Origin: Icerya purchasi
Taxonomy: Eukaryota; Arthropoda; Insecta; Hemiptera; Monophlebidae
Assembly (NCBI GenBank): GCA_039619475.1
Contig: CM077115.1
Span: forward strand, 34,919,083-34,983,082
DNA: 64,000 bases
Reading direction: 5' to 3'
The notes beneath the pieces are model-generated. The model was not told the DNA's origin. It worked only from the letters and a program-made list of their open reading frames with translations, and searched no databases. The position numbers and the translations under genes were made by a program. This document shows positions 26,201 through 40,700 of this stretch, in pieces. Within the stretch, counting starts at the first letter, position 1, and each line of letters starts with the position of its first letter.

Positions 26201-29200
26201 GTTCTCCGAAGGGCGTGCATCATCCGAAACGTTGCGACAGAGTGGACGACCAGCAGCGGTCTCTTCGACGATAAACATAAACACAATTTCCACTCTCGTG
26301 AAGGAACATCGTTCAATCACCTCCGACAGATCGCAGAAATTATGGAAATAAGTAAGTCATCAGTTGACAACATTTTGCGAACGAACTTGAAAATGAAACA
26401 CGTGTCTTCCTGCTGGGTGCCGCATCACCTAACGCGTGAACAGTTACAACAGCGAGTAAACGTCTGTAACAACTGGAAGAAGAGGTATGCAACTGATCCT
26501 TCATTTCTTTCGCGTGTTATTACCGCAGACGAAACGTGGACGTATCATTACGACCCGTTGTCAAAACAGGAGACCACATATTGAAAGCAAAGTGGTTCGC
26601 CACGCCAAAAAAAAGTTCAGCAGGCAAAGTCTGTTGCCAAAGTGATGGTCGTCACGTGTTTTGACTGGAAAGGACTGATTTATCAGCACCGCGTTCCTGC
26701 AGGTCAAACGATCACCGCACAGTACTTAAAAGCATCCTCCAAGACAATGCGAGACCGCACACCGCCCATGCGACTGTCGACTTCCTCACAAAGCGAAACG
26801 TTGAAGTCCTGCCCCACCCGCCATACAGTCCGGATCTCGCTCTACGCGATTTATGGCTGTTTCCTCTCTTGAAAAGCCGCCTACGGGGACGCAAGTTCGA
26901 GAGCAATGAAGATGTGACCACTGCTTATCAAATCGTCTTCAAAGCGATCCCTCCGGCCGAATTTGCCCAAACTATTACTGAAAAATAACGCGAAAATTGG
27001 GACAGATGTCTCGAAAACAAGGGACGTTATTTTGAAAAAGAAAAATGATTGTTTTATACCCCATGTAAATGAATTTTTTTCGTTTTTCTTGTCTTTTTTT
27101 CTCTTGAAAAATTGGTAGGATCACTTCTGACACAGTGTGTGCGTTTTACTGCACCTAGAGGTTTGATTTTTACATATGTTATCGTACACATGTTTGGCCA
27201 CTCGACGTATTTTACCGCTTGTCGCTATCGTGAGTGGTTCCAGAAATATCAACTTAGTCTCAAATTTTTTTGGACAACCTATGTATATATATATGTGTAC
27301 ATAACGTGCATGTATATGTTAAATATTATAGAACGACGTTTGCAGTAAACTGAAATAAAGAATTTATAATAGAGCGTCAGAAAAAAAAATCGACAGACAT
27401 ACATAGTTCTTTTTATACAAAGCGCTATCTAAAACTTTTTAATTAAAGTAAATTCATTTATACTTATTTATTGTTCGTTATTAAGAAATTTATTTATTTT
27501 ATGTTTATAAATTTGTAACTAATAGGTTAAGGACTTATCTACATTTAATTTATTATATTATGTATTTATGTATTTAATGTGAATCGGTTTTATACACGTT
27601 TATTGCGATATATTTAAATTTATTAATGTAGAATGGTTCCACAAAATTTAACAAGGTTTAATTTTTTACAGATCTCAAAATTTCTAAATTTTTATTCATA
27701 CTGAACTTGATTAATTTAGCGAATGTTGATTATGACTACTATCTTCGAAACATATTGTGGGATTAATTTAATTAATACACTTCTGTAAGTTATTAATGAA
27801 TAAATATACATATTGTTACAGTGTTAGATTTGTAGTATTATCACAGTGCAATTACGCAATTTTTTGACGGGTTTTAAATTTTACGGGGATGACTGTTTCA
27901 ATCTTTGTTTAAGGAGTCTCCCTAGTGTGACACTTTCAAAAAATCGCCTTTTTTTTTTACACTTTTTGAAAGTTTGTACTTCCTGGAACAACATACTAAA
28001 ATTTCAAGGTCGAATGTCATATAATTTTTGAGTTGCAGCCTTTCAAAGAACAGCTGCACATGTCAGAAATGTGCCTATCACGCAGGGAGGGAGGTCGTAA
28101 ACAGCTTCGTTAGTTCTTGAGTTCAAAAAATTGATAAATATTGCTGAGAAAGCATTTCGATACATTGTCACGTGTAAATCTGCGCTATGCAGCTCTATAT
28201 TCGAATGAGTTGTTTAATTCAGTTGTATTCGCACTACAAAGCATATCGCAGCACGTGTTCGGATAAAAATGAACGAAGAACACCGTAGTTCGAATCAAAA
28301 AGGCCGCCATAGTGATCCTGCGCATTGCTCGATTTGAAAGAAGAGGAAATTCACGGGGAATCGACATACGTACGAGCAGTCTACTGCAAGTACCAGTACG
28401 ACTGGTGAACAATTATTACAAACTGGAGATGATCAAGTCATAATTGACAATTCCTACGGATATCGCATTCTTCATTTTATAGCTGTTTTTTCAGCAATCA
28501 ATAATTTTGTCGTGTGCAAAAACTGCAAAAAAGAAATAAAATTTAATGAAGCAAGTCCGCGGGGCTTAGGTTTTAAAATTGCTATTATGTGCGAGTGCGG
28601 TATTTCATATATCAATTCTGGACCTATGACTGCCAATGCATACGAAATCAATCGTCGAATAGTAATTGTAATGCGACTTTTAGGCATCGGATAAAGTGGA
28701 CTAAATTTATTTTGTGGCCTGATGAATATCGCATCGAAATTTTATAGTAAGACTTTTGATGGGTGCTTTCAGAATATATATAAAGCAGCAAAAACCGTTT
28801 ATAAATTAAATGTAACAAATGCAGTGCATAAAGAAAAAGCTAAAATGCCGGTAAATACAGCAAAAAAATCATCGACACAGTCGTAAAATCAAAGTATTGT
28901 AAGAGTTGTAGAACATGGAAAATAAAAAAAGACACTTATCCCGATGAATTTGAAGAATGGCTAGCAAACCACGACTGTACAATAAATCACTCAGGATCAG
29001 CTGCGAAAATGGAAATTGATGGTATAAAAGAAATGTTTAATCGTTCCATTGAAAATTATGGAGGAAAATATACACGATACATTGGTGATGGTGATAGTGC
29101 CACACTACGGGCTTAGCAGGCAAAAATAAAAATACAATGAAATGAACCGAAAAAATGATCTATAAACTTCAGAAATACTATAGCTTAACAATAACTAGGC

Positions 29201-30294
29201 ATCAAGACGATGTTGACGAAATGTAAAAAGAAGTTTGGGCAACATTTTATCACTTAACTTCAAATGATAAGAATCCGAATCACGTAAACTGCCCAACAGG
29301 TGAGAACAGTTGGTGTGCATATCGTCGTGCGCAAGCTCAAGGATTAGACATCACTGAGTTCAAACATGACTATCTCCCTCTCGACCCACAGGTTGCAGAA
29401 GCCTTGAAGCCCATATATACTGACTTAAGTAAGCGGGAATTACTAGAAAGATGCAAGGGGAGCAATACCCAAAATAATAATGAAAGCTATAATGGCTTAC
29501 TTTAACACTTTGCTCCAAAGCACCTTCACAGCGACGCAAAAACCAATTTTTTTGCTGTTGGAGTTTTCAACGATGGTTTTCAATCTATTTTAAAAATATT
29601 TCGAATAATGGAAGTCATCATTGGGCCTGTTGCAAAATATTATATTGACGAGAGAGATGCCGATAGGATTCATGTAGCAGATATAAAACATCAGGCGGCT
29701 TCAAAAGAAGGTCGAACAGCTCACAGGAAAGCTGCAGCTGCCCAGCAAATGTTTTTTGAAGAAGAGGAAAGTCCATTGTATGGGCCGGAATAGCAGATTA
29801 ACTGTAAGTATCATAAATTTTATTCTGTGACGACGAAATTAAGAGTTGAAATTTTAAACGCGTTTTTCTCAAAACATCATTTTTCAAATTTGCTGCAATT
29901 CTAACTAAAACAAAAATTAACGGATCGACTTGGGACTTTTTTAACGTGTTCAGCACCTTTTTTGTCATACAATGACGTAGAATTTTTATATTTGGATCAA
30001 AAATGTCGATTTGCTATACAAAAAACCGCCATTTTTTTAGTCGAAATTTCATATTTTTTTAAAAACTCTGCCATTTTGTCAAATTTTAATATTTTTTCAT
30101 AATGCTAAGTCATTGTATGGCAAATGTCTTCAAGCTGAAGGATTTTTGTTTTTTTTTTTTTTCTTTTCAGACACTCTAACAACGGCAGCCACTGCAGCAG
30201 TGAAACAACTTTTTTTTTAGGAGGTCTGGGAAAAATTACATAAGTCGCTTGTGTTTCAATATTTTTATATAAAAAAAAGTTTGTAATTACTGGA

Positions 30295-30329
<35 letters not shown>

Positions 30330-33300
30330 CCAAAGTTTGGAAATATTTTATGCAATTCTTCTTTGAAAAAAAAAAATCTTGAAAATCACTTAATTTTTGG
30401 ACAGTCACACTAGGGAGACCTCTTAATAGGCTGCACTTAGTGAGAAAGAGTTTCCGCGCGAGAACACAAATTCCATTTTTAATAAGAAAATTTTACTCGT
30501 TTGATAATGCGATCTACGTTATACTTACATGTTGGCATGGAGGGCAAAACCAATCGCCTTGAGGTATGAAGTATAGTTGCGGTTGAAGGCAAGATGCGTG
30601 CCAGCCGGTATCGCAACCATCACATAACAAGATCCATTCAGGATTATCATCTTTTTGACATTTTTTACATGGTTTCCCGTCGTCAACCGGTTCCTGACTT
30701 TCGATCGGCCCTATACAACATTCAAGCAAAGAAATCTGAAAAAAATGTATAGTCGTGCGTATAAAAGAGAATCGAGATATAAATTTCTACTCAACATTCC
30801 CCGTCTCCCATATGTAGTGCGTACTTTTCTAAAAATTAACCTTTCGTAAACTTTTTTTTTCTTTTTTTTTTGGAACCGATTACAATTTTTAAAAGCTTAA
30901 AATGTTACTAACTCTTATTAAAATTTAAAACCAATTTACTTATTTTGTAAACTTACACTATTCAAAAAATGTGCGGTACACATCACACATAGACAGCAAA
31001 AAGGACTCGGCCCTTTTCCCGTTATATATACGATACGTATTCTTTCCTAAGTAGCGTACTATTTTTTATATAAATAAAAAATATAAAAAAAAAAACAGGA
31101 ATACTAGTTCAAAAATATCATTAAGCATTTCGAAAAATGACAATGGTGATCATATTTTCTATAATGATTATTTTTTTTTATAAGATTGTATATGAGGGTT
31201 TCCATGTACCGTGTTTAACTACTGGGGCTATTACAGCACATGGAGCCTACTTAAGGGGATTAAACGCGATAGTACAGATCGCTGCTCCGCATGTAAGCTA
31301 ATACAGCTGCGACCGCGGGCGGAGCGTTTGACAGTATCGTAGAACTAGAGGAAGTGATGAAGTGCATGGATCGTGATACTGCAAAAGAGGGGCATTCGAG
31401 AAGTAGGTGATAGGTGGATGGGGCGCTCGGTTGACTACAAAAGGGGCAGACATTTGGGGGTACCTGGCTCGTGAATATGTAGCCGTGCGAGAGGGTTGTA
31501 TGTCCTATTCGGAGACGATTCAGGACAGAAAAATCTCTGCGGGAAACTCCGTCTGTGAGCCACCAAGGCTCCGTGGTTGTTTTTATGCTTCGGAGAAACG
31601 TACTTGAAGATCTCCATTCCTGTTGCCATTCTTCTCCAGTTTGCTGCATAAATAAATGAGCCAATGTAGGGGGAAGAGGGGGGTTGTGTGGCATTGGAGA
31701 GAACAATGTCGCCTGAGCTGCTCGATTGACACGCTCATTGCCTGGAATCCCAACATGAGCCGGCACCCATAGGAAGGACATTTCGGAGTTTAAATGTGAT
31801 AACCTGTATAATAGGTAATGGACCTTCCTTACCAGAGGGTTGTTGGATTTAATCCCCAAGATGAGTTGAAGGGAGTTTAGAGAGTCAGTTATGAGTAGGG
31901 CCTTTTGGGACTGGGGGTTGCTATCGGTATAGTGTTGGATGCAAAAGACTATCGCGTATATTTCAGCGTCCAGTGCTGTACAGCAATCGTGCAGTCTAAC
32001 TGGCTCTGCTGCCCCTGAGACTTCAAAGGAGCATGCCGCCGGTGACTGATAACCTATTGCCTTCACTCCATCTGTGTAGAGGCATGCATGGTCTGTGTAG
32101 CTCGCTATGATATTTGTTGCTATTTGTGCTATGTTTGGGGGGTATTGTGCTTTGTTAAATTTTGTCAGCGATATGTTGATGTCTGTGATTGGCTGACTCC
32201 AAGGTAGTGCGGTTGCTGCGAAGTCTGGCAGAATTCTTGGGATTGAAAAGATTTGGAAACGACCCATAACCGAAAAAAGTTCGGGCACTGGGTCATTCCC
32301 AAACCTCATATTAGGAGATATTGTCGGGGTTTTGGTACTACTAAGGAGGGTGCTCAATTCTTTAAAGTTATAGTACTTCCTATAGTAGAACAGCGGGGGA
32401 CAACCTGCCAGTGCATACAAACTTATAACCGGAGAAGAGGGATGAGCAGAAAGGATAGACCGGAGGGCAGTAGAATGTATATTGAAAGTTTCTTTTGTCA
32501 ATTTGTTTTTTCAAGAAAAATTTTGAAGTCACGAATGATTTTTGAACACCAAAAACATGTTTCTTTTCCGGTCTGCTTCGTTTTTTTTTTTTATTTATTT
32601 TTTCCCCTTTCAATTGCTTTATTTCAAACATCAAATGCATTAACTTGCATGAACGTTATTTTAAAATGCCAAAAAAAAAAAAAAAAAAAAGTATTATTAG
32701 TTTAGAAAAGGACGTTAAAGTTTTTATAGAAAAAGACTTTTTGATATCATTATTATTATACTACTCCTGTACAATTATTGTTTAGATTATTATTAATATT
32801 TTATTATTTTTGAATTTATCAGAATTATTATCCAATTAATATATAACGATTGTTATTATTAATATAATCAATTCAATTTTCAATTTAATTTATTTATTTG
32901 TGGAAAAAAAATAACAATCTTCAAAATAATTTTCGCCTACGCGTGCGCAACGTTGCGTTAGTTGTAGGATGTACTTATTAAATATAATATAAACATAAAT
33001 GTACGGAGAGTAAATAAATAATAGTTGCAACGTATTAATCTAAAAAAATAAATACTCGTATTAAGGGGGGGTGGTAACACCACTTTAGAATTTTGAAGAA
33101 ATCGTTTTTTTTTTTGTTTTTTTTTGGCTTAAACTATACTTTAAAGTCATAAAAATAATATACCATTGGTGCTATAGTGAAAAAAATTTTTTAGAAGGTT
33201 TAATTTTCGATTTTTCCGCAGCGCCTTGAAGCGTGCGTTAAGTACTTGTAAAACATTGAACGCGATTATCTCGGAACCATGTTTTTCGAACTGGAAGGAC

Positions 33301-34735
33301 AGATTACTCGAACACAGTTGCATGGATCGATTTAAAATTTTGATAATACCTTCATAATTACGTTTTCTATCAAAGTACGTAGTCGTTTTTTGATTCAATG
33401 TAAATTATTATTTTTTTTTTTTTGTAAACAATTTGATGCTGATTTTTTGGTCAAATATCGACTTTTTTTTTCCCCATAAGTACACCATTTCTACAGAAAT
33501 CGATTAAAAACAAAACCGCTACGTACTTCAGATGAAGAAATTTTTTGGTTTATCGTTCTAGGCCTTAAACTTTACGAGAAATCCATCCTCCCGTAAAGGA
33601 GTTTTAAAAAAAACGATTTGAAAAATTGACTGCGTCACCGCCATTTTGTATCAAAAAATAAAGAAATTTTTTATTTTTCATATTTCAATACATGTTTAAT
33701 AAATGCTCTAAAAATAAATCCTATTTCTTTTTCCATACTTCCAAAATAAATTGTCAAAGTTAGGGCTTTTTTTAGATCGCTAGAGTGGTGTAACCCCTTA
33801 AGTGTTAATAAAGTAATAAGTCAACTATTGCAACACCCACAAACCACCGAGAACCGCTCAGTCTAAACAAAAGATTTAAAGGGAAATTATGAAAAGGATA
33901 ACAAAGGAATGGAAAGGAAACGGTTTATTAGTATACATGGCATGACTCTTATTTAACAACATTAATATAGTGAAACATAATTTATGCGGCGGATATGTTA
34001 TCGCAGATTTGGACAAAATAACAACAATTTGAATGAAAAACTTAAAGTAACTAAACGCAGTATGGTATGCGGTAAATAACAGGCACTATTATTACAGATC
34101 AAATCATCTAGATTCCATGTTTAAAGAAAGACATCAATATTTTCTTATGTCGATTTTTATAATTTTTTAAATATATTTTTAAGATTTCAGGAAGTTTATT
34201 AAAAACCCATATACGCTGCCTATGCTCTCATCATAGTTTTAACAAAGTGAGATATATCAAAATATAATGACCATCCGCTCTAGTTTAACTTTGGAACACA
34301 GACGTTTTTAATTTATCCTTATGTTGTAAGACGAAGCTCAGAAAATTTGATCTATGTAACTCTCCAAAAGTGAAAAATGCACTTGTTGGTAATGAACTTT
34401 TGGATAATACGGATTTAATAACCGAATTCTGTAATTTTTCACGAGACCAACGGTATATTTTCGCCATCCCGCCCCAATGAACACAATCCTGTAGGTAACA
34501 ATTAATTGATACATAGTTAAGTAAAGGCGATACAGATGGATTAAAGAAAAATGTTCTAAATAATAAAAAAGATAATTTAGAACCCTTAACTTATTAGCAA
34601 CATAGGTTGAGTGCTCGTTCGAGGTTAATTTTCTATCCAACTGTATTCCTAAATATCCAACCTTATTTACACGATCTGTTGTATCGCACAGTTTTATGTG
34701 TCATGCCAAATTGTGGAAGCTGATTAGTATAATGC

Positions 34736-34775
<40 letters not shown>

Positions 34776-37700
34776 TAGTACAATTTAGTTAGTATGATTA
34801 CTTAAGTGCATAGGTGTCGAGTATATTATATGAATGTGTACCAGATTTGGGGGTGATAATTATTATGTACAGGTTTTATTTATTTATTTTTACAAGTTTT
34901 TTCTTTTCTTTTTTGGTAGTTGGCTATTGCAATTTGAAGCAATACACTGTAAACAAGAATTGATGTGATACATTGTATTCGTGATTTTATGTTATATACT
35001 GAAACGGATTTAGAGTCTTCTATGCCCATACTCTGGAAGCCAATGAAATTACTTCTCACGCTCCGCTTTCCACTTTTTTTCTCTTTCGGTCCTTAACCCA
35101 GGATTCCGGAAATTTGGAATTCCTGGCCTTTTGGATGACCCAAAACCAACTACGAATCAATTTCCGGCAAGCATTAGGCTTATACTTTTTCTATATAAAC
35201 ACGCGTAAACATAGTCATTTTTTTCGCTGACGCGCAGATTCGGGACTCCTTCCGGAGGAGTATCATCCAGACACGGGCCGAGTGTTTACCACAATTTCCC
35301 AGGACACAGAAAAACGAAAAAAAAAAACAAAAAACAATAAAACAACGCTAGTATTGGTTTTTTTTTTTACCGAGCACGTGTATTTTAGTTTATTCATTAA
35401 TTTGCAGTGCAAATTTCGCACATTCTACCCTCTACTGCGCGACACATAAATCACGGAGGATAAATAAAAAAAAAAAAAAGGTACACATTGAAGAAGACGG
35501 CTTAAATCGACAACAAGGAAAAAAACGGATAACGACACGCGCGACGCTGCGCGGACTAGACAAACAACGGTAACTGAAAATCGGCAACCGATATATCGTC
35601 CGAAAAATTCGCCAGACAAATCTAAAACTAACGCTAAAGATGAATTAATACAAAAGGCAATCGGGGCAGATAAACCGATCGAATAATCGTACACACAGAC
35701 ACCCCCGCTACAATACCTTATTATAAGTCTCACGGCTCACGCTGCCGGCAATAGCAACCGATGCGCACATGGCGCAGCCAAACGCTACTCTGTTGTCGTA
35801 GACCGCACATACCAAGGCATTTACACAGCCCGTAACACTAACGTGCCGAAACTTCGGCAGAAAATCGGAATTCACACTTTCAACCGTGTAAGAGTCCCAC
35901 ACCGTATTCTCCGATGATTATGAACAATACGATAATGCCGAGAGATGGAAAATTAAATGATTTTGTCTGAAAAATAATTTTTAGTTCGACATAATGGCGA
36001 AATAGCGCCATAAACACCGGATCCGTATCAATACGACATGCGCAAGCACATTTATCAAGTTTTTTATCATTATTATTTACTTCAATTTTTATTCATTTCA
36101 GATCGGGTCTTGAAAATTATGTAATTATCGCACTGGTCACGTGATTTTGCGCATTAATTATATTCTCATGTTTCATTCATAGAAATTTTACATCGCTATG
36201 AAATTTTCTTTCGTTTAAAAAAAAATATACTGCTAAATTCTTCGAATGTAATAAATATCATATCAAATAAACAATACATTAAAAAATATTGAATATATTC
36301 CCAAAGAACGGGCGGAAGGAAAATAGCAAACTTAACGATTTGTAAAAATCCACAAAATGAGTTAATTCAAAATGAAATGCTGGTAAAAAAATCCGCATAT
36401 TTTCACAAATAAAGTATAATTATTAATCCCATTAGGTTCTATTTGTATTGTGTAACAGTGTAAATTTTATCAACTCCTATTCAAAAACCACCCCTTACAA
36501 AATCAGCTTTCATTGAAAAGTTCCGTTGTCCCTTAAGAGAAATTTTCCGATATATACATATACTCGTAATTCCGTAATTAAATAATATTCTTTTGGCATA
36601 TAATACCGTATTGAAAATAATTAAACTTTAAATGGTCGAGGAAAATTAACGGAATTCCAAAAAAGAAATGTACAGTTCCGTAATTAGAATCATCAAAAAA
36701 AAAAAAACGGCATATTACTGGAAACAATAGTAAAAAATATAATGCGTTAAAAAAAAAAAAACCTTAAAAAAAAAAACCTTAAAAAAAATATTTTTTGATC
36801 AAGTATTTTTTTTTCTTCCAGCTATCGTTAAGATAATCCATTGGGAATAAACAACGAGTGTATACTTTTATTTTTTCTAACCGAAAAACCAAAATTTATT
36901 CCCTTTTCTCGAAATAATATTTAAAAAAGGTTAGTTAGTTAATGAGGCGATCCAAAAATTTAATTAAACTCAGTTAATAAATACTTCCAAGTTTTAAAAT
37001 TATTGTACTTAATGATAATATTTTTATACTTTGTATTTCATTCGATGTTTTATCTACTGTTTGTCTATCAACTATAATTAATTACATAAAGTTCATCTTC
37101 GCATCGACGAGTACTTGAATTAGTACGTACATATACATACCTTTTTTACCAAGGCGAGAAAAGTACATAAGTAACTGTTACAGGAGTAGCGGAAAGTCAT
37201 TTCTGTGAGAACACTAAAACCGTAGCAATGATATACAACGGTCAAAACGACGGTTACAACGTGTTCGTTCAGTGTTTAACATTTGATATGACACATAAAA
37301 TACAAAAAAAAAAAAAAAAAATGGAATTTTTAAGAATCTGTTCAACAACCGCGTAATTTTGAGGAATGTGTATAGCTGACACGCAGCCTTGATCTAATTT
37401 CTCTAGATTTTTATCTAAAATATGATTCGAAAAATAAGATTTATACGAGTTTAACGCCAATTTAAATTAATTAATTTCTCAAAACGCACACGTTATGTTT
37501 TGTCTTTTTTTTTTTTGCAAACTTAATCAATCTTTGTCACTTATGTACGTACCATTGGGGGAAAAAAATGTTAAGAATTTCCGTTAAGTAAACAAATTTT
37601 GTTGCTTTCACAATTCTCGAGTTCGTCTTTCGAGTACTCCCTTCTAGACTTTTGGAACTCGTTGCAGTATCATTATCAAAAACATATACCCCACACCCAA

Positions 37701-40700
37701 TCTTATATATTTACAAATGTTAATCATATACAATAAACAATTATCCTAATTGTGCTTAAATTCTACTTTTTGTCTCTCCAGAAACCTATTTATAATAAAA
37801 AAAACACTATTTTAACAAAGATCGTAACCGGTCTTACTCTCTGCTGGCTGTCACATTAATTGGAAAGGACTATATTCAAAATTACTTTTTTTTACATAGG
37901 CTTCTGATAATAGATAATTAAGATCGTTACCTTTGCTACAAATTATAATAACTAGCGGAAATTTATGGTTCGCGAAAAGTATCTTAAAGTACATTCGAAT
38001 CAAACATACCACGACGTGCAGTTCGCGCTTTTTTTAGTGGCACATAATCATCATCTTCTACATCCGATTCTGGAGAAAATTCATGATCAGATTTTGCATC
38101 AAATTTCAACTCTTCTTCCTCCTCTTCGTCTTCTTCATAATAATGTTCATCTTCAATTTCGTTTTCCGAGCTGAAAATATTTTTACTCTTAAATTTTCTT
38201 AAATTTGAACATTTTCTACAATCGAGCATAACAATTATATACAACTTGTTAAACTATCAAAAATATTATTTGAGTATTTACATTTTAATTAATATTGAAA
38301 ATTATTTTACAATTCATATGTTATAATATATAAATCGTAAATAATACGCAAAACAGAAATTATATTTTACAAAAGTAAAAATATTAAAATATTAGAAATC
38401 AACATGTTTCTTAGTAACAAACGGTATAATCATGGCGTATCAATCAACAATTTAAATGTAAATAATGAAGAAGTAAACCCAGTCTGATATATATATATAA
38501 AAAAGTTAGTAAAATGATAAAAGTCGATACTGAAATACGAATTAAATAATAAATAAAATCATATTGTAAATTTAATAATATAAAATTTATATATTACAAA
38601 ATAAAATTTAAAAATAAATAAAACACCGAAAAATATGGAAACTTATACAACATATATACAGATTGTTTGCCACTAGAGTAACTTCTTTGGTTAGTAGTCA
38701 CTCAACTGTCTTACGGTGTCATCCTCACCAGCAGAAAAATGAATGGCAGCAACCATGGGAGATCTTCGCGTCCACGTCGTGCCGGGTGGTAATCCTGTTT
38801 TCGACAGGTTTGGTACTGATAACGAGAGCTAAAGTAGATCTCTCTGGCTGGTGGATCTAGCGAAGAGGCGTTGTAAGCCGAATGCAATGCATCATTAAAT
38901 ACCGCAAAATGTAGAATTATTACAGTAACACCTCGCAAACCACCAGCAACTCGCTCACAATCCCAGCTCCAGGCAAAACCAATTTTACGTTTATTAGTTT
39001 GGTTTTAGAGCAAGTAGGCGAGTCTCCGGCGCTCCTTGTAAACCCTTAAAGAAAATCACTTGTCAATCTGCAGCAGGCAGTGTGACAAGAATCATACCTA
39101 AACGCTTCAATGAAAAACAACCAGATTAAACGGTCCTTATGCTATCGCATTTTTGAAATTAAAATAATTCGTTAAAATTAGGCAAAATATTTTCAAATTT
39201 AAACATCAAGCTCGAATTACGAATGATATACCTGGAACCAGATGACGATTTCCAAGGATTTTTCTTCGAATTAAACGCTTTTAAAGAAAACTGCTTTTTC
39301 TTTTTCTTCTTCTTGACACTGTCGCTTTTTCCGTCACTTTTATATTCCTCATTTTCGGATTCCTAAAAAATAATGGAATTACAAAATAGAAATTGTGTAT
39401 TATGCCAATTTATTTCAGGAAGGCTTTAAAAATAGTCATTACGAATTGATAAACTCATATACTAGCGATAACCGCAAAAAAACTTCTAATTATCATTTAT
39501 TCTCCGCATTTTTATTTATTACTATTTTTTTGCTTATCGAATAAATAACCAATTTATTTTCATAATACAATAAAATAAATTTCTGTTTTGCCTAAATATT
39601 GATTTACAGAAAATGCCCTTCCTCTAAATATTTTTCAAAAAACTATCGTAATTAATTATTAAAATTGTATCAAAAATTCAGCTTATCCGGACAGAGCAGA
39701 CAGATACATCTGAAGAATTATGGTAACTGATATGCATATTTAGTAATACTATCTAATGAGCAAAGTAAAAGATAAGAACACTATCGCACATATTTCTGTT
39801 GTCGACACGTATTGATTATCAGTTTTTCACGCTAAACAAGCTCACATGATCAAGATTTTTAGTTAGCTGAAAAAAAAAATGATGACAAAACAACCATGTT
39901 AAGTAATGTGGTGTAGAAATGACGTAAACAGTCCAATGAAAGCGATAAATTGACACAAGACGAAGAACGCAACGATCGTTTTTCCATTTTTACCGAAAAA
40001 TTGGACAACGCTGTGAACGAAAAAATTAAAAACAGGATTTCCGAGGAAAAGAAATGAAAAAAATCGATTAATCACCTGCGATCCCGACTGCATTAAGTTG
40101 AATAGAGAAATAGGCGGCAAGTTTATCCAACACGAGTATAAGTTAATTTATGGTGGGATAAATATTTAAATAAAGTGAAGGGTATGTAGAAAAATAAGAC
40201 ATAATAAGATTTTACTACTCTGACTTTTAACTAATATATATGTTTTGACTGCTTTACGGTGCGCCTCGTTAATTAACTTTCCGAATGTGCCTTGTATATT
40301 TGATCCCACAAAATCGCAGTGAAAAACTTAACTCTTTCACTGCTATTCTTTAAAATTAAATCTATTTCTGACGAGTGAATAGAATAATACCATTATCATT
40401 CATACAGTTTAAAAATTACAAATAAGTAACTTGAAAAAGGATCCACATTTAAACTTGCTCATTTCAAAAGTGGAACACAAATAAAAAAGATGTCTCCCAT
40501 ACTATAAACAAATTATATTTCTCCGCTAATACCGTTATTTTTTATTTTTGAAATTTATTATTATTATTATTAGGTAAATTTGTACTTACATCTTCTTTTT
40601 TTCGTTTACTAGATTTCTTATTTGACTTTATGTTGGTCGACTTAGACGGGGTTGACTGAAAATTAAAGAAATTTTTTTTATTAATTATTAATATTAACTA

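Noticed and set aside
35425..35902. Two overlapping minus-strand frames (102 and 64 codons) as a host gene
   Set aside because: No similarity, no consistent splice sites, and the frames are broken by a T-run. Listed only as a GC-richer patch.
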